DNA of 64,000 nucleotides from the NCBI GenBank assembly GCA_021014325.1, contig JAJGQC010000676.1, positions 70,001 to 134,000 of the forward strand, in the 5' to 3' direction. This document shows positions 57,446 to 64,000 of the stretch, in pieces. Source of the DNA: Plazaster borealis. Taxonomy: Eukaryota > Echinodermata > Asteroidea > Forcipulatida > Labidiasteridae. Numbering within the stretch: the stretch's first letter is position 1; every line of letters starts with the position of its first letter. The position numbers and the translations under genes are program-made. Under the pieces are notes generated by a model. It ran no database searches and had not been told where the DNA came from. It worked only from the letters and a program-made list of their open reading frames with translations.

Positions 57446-57969
57446 TTGCTAAGCAATGCCTTGGTGCAGCAAGGCCTTGGTGCCTTGGTGCAGCAAGACC
57501 TTGGTGCAGCAAGTGCCTCATGAGAACTCAAGTCGGTTTGGGAAATAAAAGCACATTTTACGGGGGTGTTTTTTCTGGGGTAATTAGCAAAAATTCCAAA
57601 CGGCTGATCTGCCAAGAGTTGGAAAGAAATCTGAAGTTTAGTTGTCTGAAAATATATCTGATTGGTTTATAAGAGGCTGAGAGACTTTGTTTAGTATTTT
57701 TGAATAAGAGGCAATTAGCATTGGTTGCTACTTGAGTTTGTTTGAGTGTAGTGATGAATGGTGGAGATAACTCTATGAGTTAAATCCAGCTCTGCCGCCC
57801 TCTTCCGGTTTGACAGGGGACCAGTCTACTATCAGATATGGAACCTTGCCTCCTCACTTGTCATGACTTGCTAGCTACCACATACGTATCAACACACGCA
57901 AGTCGACTTCTACTTTTCTACTTTTACTTCGTTACTCGGCAGGTTCCATAAGTTAGGATATAAACGCCA

Positions 57970-58100
57970 AGGAGCAATTATTACAGCTAAGTGTCTTGCT
58001 CAGGGACACAAGTGCCGGGACCGAGATTCGAACCCACATTGTAATGTCTCAGCCACAACTTGAATTCGGTGCACTAGTCCGCTCGGCCACGACACGCTAC
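57970..58100 (-). mobile_element. tRNA-derived SINE, minus strand
   Basis: On the minus strand: A box TGGCCGAGCGG (58079-58089), B box GGGTTCGAATCTC (58023-58035), then ACTTGTGTCCCTGAGCAAGA and CACTTAGC. Same family as 4630-5045. Confidence 0.85.
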
Positions 58101-59469
58101 GTCACTGTGTTGTGAGTTTGACGACGGACATGTTTAGGAGAGTGACATAGTGGGCATTCCACAGGTTGTGACTATGATCCCTTTTCTTTAATCTTTTCTG
58201 TTTTAAACATTGTGGGCATGAGCCCACAACACGAGAAAAGCCCACAAGTACAGATCCTACTTACAAGTAGCCCCTCAATGTAGCTCTTGTAAGCACGTGC
58301 GGACAACACGGACACAGCAGTAGTGCAACAGAGACATGGAGGAAGGAAATAGTAAATACACTGACACGGTGAGAACAACAGTGACACTCCAAATGTAAGG
58401 TACTGTATTTTTATTTGTACGTAATTTCTGTTCGTAAACTTTCCGCAGCATGCCCCCAAGTTATCTCACTTAATTTAGGTCAAATTATATCCTTACCTGT
58501 CCAGCAGAAGGGTTGACAGAATGTATACAGAAAGGCACAGGCACTTTGAACGGCTACAAAGTGTCAAAATCATGAAAATAAGTCATTTTCGGGTCTACCG
58601 TGGTCTTGCCAGCGCTGCTCGCTACACTGCTTTAGTCACTTTGCGCACGAGTGCGCGTCTTTGCGCAAGATTTCCATCGGCGCTGTGAAATGTGCTCTTA
58701 AATTTTCATTTTTAAAGGTCAAAATTTAGCGTTTCAGCTACCAATTTCTACCGAGGAATATTAAAAAGGAAAGGAAGTCCAACATCCATCAAAAATCAAA
58801 TAAATACCGTAGAAATTGGTGGCATGCTGCATAATCTTTTCTGTTCGTTGCCTCTCTTTGTGTATAGCTTTTGGGTTTTCTGGGCACATTGTTTCTGTCA
58901 GAATTTAACCCTCGGCCTCGGCTCGAGCCGCAGTGCACCCCAACCAAACTCCATGCTGCGCATACTCACTGTGTACATTAGCCTAGGGTTGGACTCCTCC
59001 GTTGCATACAACGTGACGGAGTCCAGGGTAAAGGTCCCGTAGTCCGTACATTGCGAAAACAAATTATAACAACATATTTTCATATTTTTACCTGATGATG
59101 GACGAAGCTGAAACTTTGTTCACACATTCCTTGTTGTGTCATGAACTCCATGCCTGCTGGGGTCAGAATTGTTAATTTTATCCTTAGATGACATTATTTT
59201 TGAAAATCAAACTAAATTAAAAGGGACATTTACGCCTCTATTGAACTTTCTGTACTGACTCCGTAAGTGAAAATTTGCACGCACGCTTTTTGGGAAAAAT
59301 GAAAACACCTTCCCCTACCCTGTTTTTCATTTAAAAACAAATTTAAGGAATTAAGGTAATTATTTCCACCAAAGTTTGGGCTGTTTAATAAAACTCTGAA
59401 GTTGGCTCGCATTTCGTGATAATAACACTAGTTTTGGGGGGTAAACAATTCAAGTTTTGGTAAACAAAA
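58101..59469. other. No gene recognised
   Basis: Two palindromic spots (CGGCCTCGGCTCGAGCCG near 58914, and GGACTCCTCCGTTG...ACGTGACGGAGTCC near 58991-59025) and no supported exon. Confidence 0.45.
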
Positions 59470-59628
59470 ATGACACAAGTTTTAAACCTCAATTTCAAAT
59501 CTAGCACAGCTAACACAAAAATGACACAAGTTTTAAACCTCAATTTCAAATCTAGCACAGCTAACACAAAAATGACACAAGTTTTAAACCTCAATATTTT
59601 TTTCCAAATCTAGCACAGCTAACACAGT
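59470..59628. repeat. 51-bp tandem repeat, three copies
   Basis: Units start GACACAAGTTTTAAACCTCA at 59472, 59523 and 59574 and end CTAGCACAGCTAACACAAAA. The third carries a small insertion. The 17-codon period creates a spurious repetitive frame. Confidence 0.95.
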
Positions 59629-59654
59629 TTGCCTTCTAATTGCAAATTGAAGTT

Positions 59655-60025
59655 GATTAAAGGAACATTACAGAATTGGTTTTTGCTCACAAAACAGTGT
59701 AAGCACTTTATATAATCCACCAAAAACTGACAAATCTGTAGAAGTTTGAGATCGATCGGCCATCTGGGTCACGAGAAAATAGTGAAAAACCGATTACACA
59801 TAATTATGTTATAATGTGTTATACAATGCATGAATAAAACACTCATGAGCGATAAACTCCAATCAGAAATTAGTTTTATTTATTTCTCATCAAATATGGC
59901 ATTCCAGACAGAAATATTTCTAGGGATGTTTTCTACTATCATCATCATTAGACCGTGTAAGTTTTATGTAAATCTGTGATCTTAAAGAAAATTTTAATTA
60001 CCAGTTCTGTAACGTTCCTCTAATC
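59655..60025. mobile_element. MITE with 28-bp inverted ends
   Basis: Left GATTAAAGGAACATTACAGA then ATTGGT; right ACCAGTTCTGTAACGTTCCT then CTAATC. The 320-bp interior has no coding frame. Confidence 0.85.
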
Positions 60026-60254
60026 AATTTTGAAATAATCTTTGGGTAAAAAATTAAATTAAAATAAATACCTCAAAACCCAAAAACCAATTAAAAACAA
60101 GGAGAGTAATTGGGGCAATTTTTTTATTCAATTTGGTCTATACTTTGGGGTTTTTAATTTTTGTTCAACCTCTTTTTTTCCCAATCATGTCAATGCAGTG
60201 AGTTTGTCTCTTTTTTGAAAATGTGGGGCTACAACAACCAGGGGGCCATCCTCT

Positions 60255-60470
60255 TCATCGTCTCTGATCAGAGTCGAAATCTTCATAATTATCTTCCGCT
60301 AAAGACGGCAATGTGGAATCAGATTCTGAATCGGATTCCACATTGTCGTCTTCACATCGGAAGTTAACGAAGTATTCCACAAAGCCAACCATGTCTCTCT
60401 CCTCCCTGACAAGATTTGCATCACGGAGATCATTCAAAGCCTCAGCCAGACACTGATTCTTTGAACCCAT
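60255..60470 (-). CDS. Small acidic protein or first exon, function unknown
   Basis: 71 codons from ATG at 60470 (MGSKNQCLAEALNDLRDANL) through VREERDMVGFVEYFVNFRCE to an Asp/Ser/Glu-rich tail (DDNVESDSESDS, EDFDSDQRR) and TGA. The first 45 residues look like an amphipathic helical segment with normal codon composition, unlike the AT-driven frames around it. The acidic tail is coded by a perfect-looking hairpin (17-base arms GACGGCAATGTGGAATC and GATTCCACATTGTCGTC, 60303-60349), so part of the composition could come from that structure. A promoter-like segment lies directly upstream. I do not recognise the family; it may be the N-terminal exon of a longer gene or a transposon-encoded protein. 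Confidence 0.4.
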   Translation of the reverse strand: MGSKNQCLAEALNDLRDANLVREERDMVGFVEYFVNFRCEDDNVESDSESDSTLPSLAEDNYEDFDSDQRR

Positions 60471-60594
60471 ACTTAAGCAAATAATTCACACAAAAATATA
60501 TAAAATCTGTTGGCTAAAATAGTAAATAATTATCAAAATCTTTTTGCTCAGAGGAAACAAGTCAGTTGAGTTGAACACAGTTGACAGGTTTTGC

Positions 60595-60828
60595 GCTGTG
60601 TTTTTGCGTGGCACGCACATTCTCCTTATAAACAGTCACATGACTGCCACCTGACAGTGAATAAACAATGAATTCCATTCACAGCGCATGCGCAAGCTGT
60701 GTTTTTGCATGACACGCACATTAATAACATTATAAACAGTCACATGACAGTCACCTGACAGTGAATAAACAACGAATCCCATTCAAAGCGCATGCGCAAG
60801 CTCGATAATGCGCGCATTGACCAATCGG
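60595..60828 (-). promoter_or_regulatory. Duplicated promoter-like segment
   Basis: Two tandem copies, period 104 bp (60595-60694 and 60696-60799), each with CACGCACATT, TATAAACAGTCACATGAC, GTGAATAAACAA and a GCGCATGCGC palindrome (60684-60693, 60788-60797) matching NRF-1-type sites. A CCAAT motif follows (GACCAATCGG, 60819-60828). The position, 125-360 bases upstream of the ATG at 60470 on the minus strand, suits a promoter for that frame. Confidence 0.45.
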
Positions 60829-61556
60829 TGCACTACAGTGCACTGCGTACACGTCACAGAAAAGATTCACGCCCCTAGTTACAAGCGCTGTTTGTCTTCA
60901 TGTCAGAAAATTACCTTCCTTGCTTTTGCATTTGACCTTTAACCTTTTCTACAGTATGTCTACAAATAGAAAGCCAACGTCCTCAGCTTTTAGATGATAC
61001 CAACTTTATAATAGGGGGTTTCCAATTAACCCTAGAACCATGCTAAATGTGCACAACAATATGCACCAAATGGTAAAAGTTGTTGTAATCTGTTGCATTT
61101 GGCAGTCAGCTCAGATGTCATTCTTTGACTGAATTTGTTGCATTTAGCAGTCAATTGACTTCATATTGGTGTTGCATTTTGTTGTAGTCACCACTACACA
61201 TGTGCATACTGTTGCATTTAGCAGGGCAAACCCTAGTCTTGGTTCCAAGACCTTCGCGTGTATCTATTCCAACAACAGAATGAATCACTATCCATCGCTA
61301 TGCTGGTAGTTCGCACTGGAATGGATCAATTCAAACAACAGAGGGCGTCACTATCCGTGGTTCGATTTCCAGCTTCCACGAAGGTCTTGGATATCTTGTA
61401 TGAGGGTGCTTACATGTATGTGTTTCATTATTTTTCCCCTGACTTTCTGGGGAAGCCAATCAACGATCGAGTTTGCACCTTTATCATGAATTATTCATAA
61501 CTGGCCTTAATAATGTTTTTACAGCTAGCTATGGAACGTTGTTGCATACATGTACA

Positions 61557-61616
61557 ACGATGTGTGTGTGTGGATTTCACCGTATGTAGCGTTGGAACAC
61601 ACACACACACACACAC
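61557..61616. repeat. TG/CA hairpin microsatellite
   Basis: ACGATGTGTGTGTGTG and CACACACACACACACACA face each other around a 25-base loop and can form one long stem. Confidence 0.9.
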
Positions 61617-61773
61617 TTGTCGTTTATATTAAAAATCAAGTTCAACTTCCCAATTAAGAAACATGGCTTCGTCGTCGGCACGCCACGATGGTGTATCATT
61701 TGCGGCAAGAGTGATTGGTTACTTCATGGAGCTACAAACTAGATGGTTACTTGCAAAAGAAATAAAAAACAAC

Positions 61774-61850
61774 CCTATGGGTGCCATAAACAAACACATA
61801 ATTTTAGAATCCTAACCCTTAACATTTCTGAGATATGACCCCCTAAAAAA
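61774..61850 (+). repeat. Dispersed repeat, copy of 523-597
   Basis: CTATGGGTGCCATAAACAAA, AATTTTAGAATCCTAACC and AACATTTCTGAGATATGACC match the left-end copy in the same orientation. Confidence 0.85.
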
Positions 61851-62029
61851 TTATTGTGTCATTTAAATTTCCACACAAATTGCAAGCTGAACTCGTAAAA
61901 ATAACAGCTAAAAAAGTTTCTGGCTGTGTACAAACCATGCCTGCATGAAATCTAGGCTCTCTGCTTTTTTTGTAAGATAAAGAGGGAATGAGATATGGGT
62001 GATTAACATGTTAACCCACTATTTTTGTA

Positions 62030-62190
62030 GTGCTAGGGGTAGTCTGGCCTGGGTGCCCGTTAAGCCCAAGGAGCAGTGGAGCTCAAAGTACGTAGACGCT
62101 CGGGAGCTTGGTGATGGGTCGCGGCGGAGCTCCTGCCGGCACCCAATGGCCGGTCATAGGCCCCGGGAACATGGTCTATGGCTGCGCATT
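62030..62190. other. GC-rich island of unknown origin
   Basis: About 160 bp with much higher GC than its surroundings, including GAGCAGTGGAGCTCAAAGTA, CGGGAGCTTGGTGATGGGTC and GGAGCTCCTGCCGGCACC. It might be a structured RNA copy or part of a repeat; no known RNA was recognised, and the frame across it (61999-62205) shows no domain. Confidence 0.35.
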
Positions 62191-62629
62191 ATCAGACAAT
62201 ATTAGACTCTAGTGCTTGTGGTCAGACGTTGTTTATTTTTGTGTGTGTACAGTGTTAATTGATACTAAATGTAGTTAGAAGCCCAAACGTATTTGACCAT
62301 GGTTTGTGACTGTAAGGCTGCTGACTTCAATTTTGTTTGTTCTTCTTGTATAAACAACATTATCATTGGGAGTGATTTTTGAGTTTTGAATGATAAAATC
62401 ATACATCACTACCACAGTGCGTAATGGTCTAAATTGCAAGCATACACACTAAAAAATTAATAGGCATTGTTTTATATGAAGAAGTTGAGAAACCAACTTT
62501 TTTGTTCTCACACATGTAGACTTGATACAAAGTATTATTAGAAAAGTAGTATATCTGTAAATTATTTCCCACGTTGTCAAATTTCCACTTGAAAAGGGCA
62601 TGTTTTATTATTTGTACATGTGGACCCAT

Positions 62630-62815
62630 ATTCAGACCCCTGCCAAATACCCAAAAATGTGTAATTGGTGTATCCTTATCAGGTCACACATAATTATGAA
62701 CAAAGTTAGAAACCAAATGAAATAAGAAAGCAATCCTACATTTCACCAGGCTAAATTTGAGTTTTTAAAGACCTAATATGCATTTGCATAATGTCCAGTG
62801 CTACTTGACAGTAGA
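62630..62815 (-). repeat. Dispersed repeat, inverted partner of 738-965
   Basis: Begins TCAGACCCCTGCCAAATACC and ends GTGCTACTTGACAGTAGAAA. The segments just beyond each copy (TGGCATCCCATCAACTAG at about 715, TGCCAACCCATCAGCTGG at about 62865) are also related. Confidence 0.65.
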
Positions 62816-62880
62816 AACTAGTTGTTGGTGAATGTTACAACAGAAAATCAAAATCTGAGATGCCTGCCAACCCATCAGCT

Positions 62881-63346
62881 GGTGAGTTGGCATGGAATAT
62901 GACCTTGTTTCAATAAATTACAAGACATTAGACTCATGCATAGTGTAATGATTAAGAAGTGAGATGGTGCCAGGTTGGAAACCTGCTTTGTTTCAACATT
63001 TGTGTACCACATGTTCCAAGTACTAATACAAACTAATGGTGTGCACACATACTAAAGTGAACATGCATACATTTGTATTGTGGTCTGAACCAATGCATCA
63101 TGCAATAGCAACAATAGCAAGCAAATGATTTAGCTTGAATAATTTCAGAATCACTTGCTAATAATGCGTTGATTAATGCGATGAAGAAGCCATGATCACT
63201 CACAACAAGATTGCACGGTCGCGATGACAACAACATGCAGCATACACGAGTTCATGACCTTTCACATCTTGCAGGTCATACGAGCTTGTCATTCAGTCAC
63301 TAATATGAATAGTACGTGATTTGATGCCTCATTACCATACTTGGCC
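62881..63346. other. No gene recognised
   Basis: No exon or clear repeat was found. Confidence 0.45.
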
Positions 63347-63639
63347 ACACCCTCTAATACAAGATATCCAAGACGTTACTACAGTTGTCAGCCGCGCCGA
63401 TGAATTCAAGAACAAAAAGCGCGCCCTCTGTTGGGTTATCGCGAGTATCATTGTATAAGATAGTTACGTGTATAGGATAGTGACGTCTTGGACCAAGACT
63501 AGGCAAACCCCCTTGCTCAGTCCTAACACAAACAACATGCCTGCACAATGCAACAAAATCCCTTGTTGCATTTTGTTGCATTTGGCATGGTTCTCATTTC
63601 AACTGTGTTGCATTCTGTTGTATTTGGCTGGGTATGTGG

Positions 63640-63671
63640 AGGGTTAGGGTTAATGGGGGTTAGGGTTAATG
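63640..63671 (+). repeat. Short telomere-like repeat
   Basis: AGGGTTAGGGTTAATGGGGG then TTAGGGTTAATG: four TTAGGG-like units with two interruptions. It is too short to mean a true telomere. Confidence 0.7.
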
Positions 63672-64000
63672 TCCTGCCAGATGTGTAAAAAGACGCAACT
63701 TTCAACGGAATCCACGGACACTGAAAGAAAAAAAACATGAACAAAATGTACACAAAACACAATTTTTTTCATCTTTTTGATCAAAATAAACATCCAATCT
63801 TACAAGTTATGAAAGTGTGGATATGAGCGATGTCAAAAATAGAATAAAAAAAATACAACACCAAGGAAGAATTTTTCACCCTTTCAACATTGATGAGCCC
63901 ATAACGTGAAAAGGCATAGCACGACTTACGGGCCTTTTTTGCAGAGCGGGTCACATGTTTGTCATTTTTGGACCCATCAAAAGTGTAGTTATGGACATGA

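Larger units (their letters stand above)
61228..63516. repeat. Long inverted pair, arms about 170-180 bp, 1.9-kb spacing
   Basis: 61228-61410 and the reverse complement of 63347-63516 share CCTAGTCTTGG.TCCAAGAC, CAACAGAGGGCG and CGTCTTGGATATCTTGTAT-like blocks. Outside both arms are sequences rich in GTTGCATTTGGCA/GTTGCATTTAGCA, so each copy is part of a larger related repeat (about 61000-61410 and 63347-63640). Confidence 0.65.

Noticed and set aside
59385..59594. Frame repeating LRFKTCVIFVLAVLDLK
   Set aside because: Product of the 51-bp tandem repeat (17 codons).
63640..63671. Telomere end
   Set aside because: Only four imperfect TTAGGG units within ordinary sequence.

Overview
This is a eukaryotic, AT-rich, intron-containing and repeat-dense window. 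It looks like the nuclear genome of a marine deuterostome invertebrate. The repeat types (tRNA-headed SINEs with an AGCAAG-ACACTTAACC body, short inverted-repeat elements beginning GGGCCCAATTTCAT, a Pao-type retroelement, Penelope remnants) suggest an echinoderm, perhaps a sea star; that assignment is inference. There are no bacterial genes, operons or CRISPR arrays. Most long ORFs are shadows of tandem repeats or chance.

Two host genes are supported, both on the plus strand. (1) 8433-11844 holds the last five exons of a DHX36-like DEAH-box RNA helicase. Its introns and 3' end have been invaded by two minisatellites, a miniature inverted-repeat element (MITE) and a SINE, and the last exon carries a frame disruption. 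(2) 32011-48384 holds eleven exons, 846 visible residues, of a secreted lectin-like gene. A fibrinogen-related domain (FReD) is cut in two, and four F5/8 type C (discoidin) domains sit between its halves. Every domain boundary is a phase-1 intron, so each discoidin module is a symmetric two-exon cassette, and splicing exon 2 straight to exon 11 would give an ordinary FReD of about 223 residues. This is the most unusual finding in the window. The 5' exons of both genes were not found.

Mobile elements by region: a dead BEL/Pao retrotransposon (1411-3840, minus); a SINE (4630-5045); a dead CR1/L2-like LINE (5190-7925, minus); a Penelope-type fragment (about 12955-13843) with a GIY-YIG endonuclease reading frame flanked by two head-to-head type I hammerhead ribozymes; two TIR-bounded elements filled with satellite arrays (16334-18542, and 32208-35209 nested inside a MITE in intron 1 of the FReD gene); a third long-TIR element (21718-22637); and many foldback elements of at least six families, several lying in introns of the FReD gene.

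The right side (48.4-64 kb) is mainly non-coding. It holds MITE clusters, a 205-bp tandem array, an array of alternating palindromes, a SINE, and one possibly real 71-residue acidic reading frame (60255-60470, minus) downstream of a duplicated promoter-like segment with NRF-1-type and CCAAT motifs.
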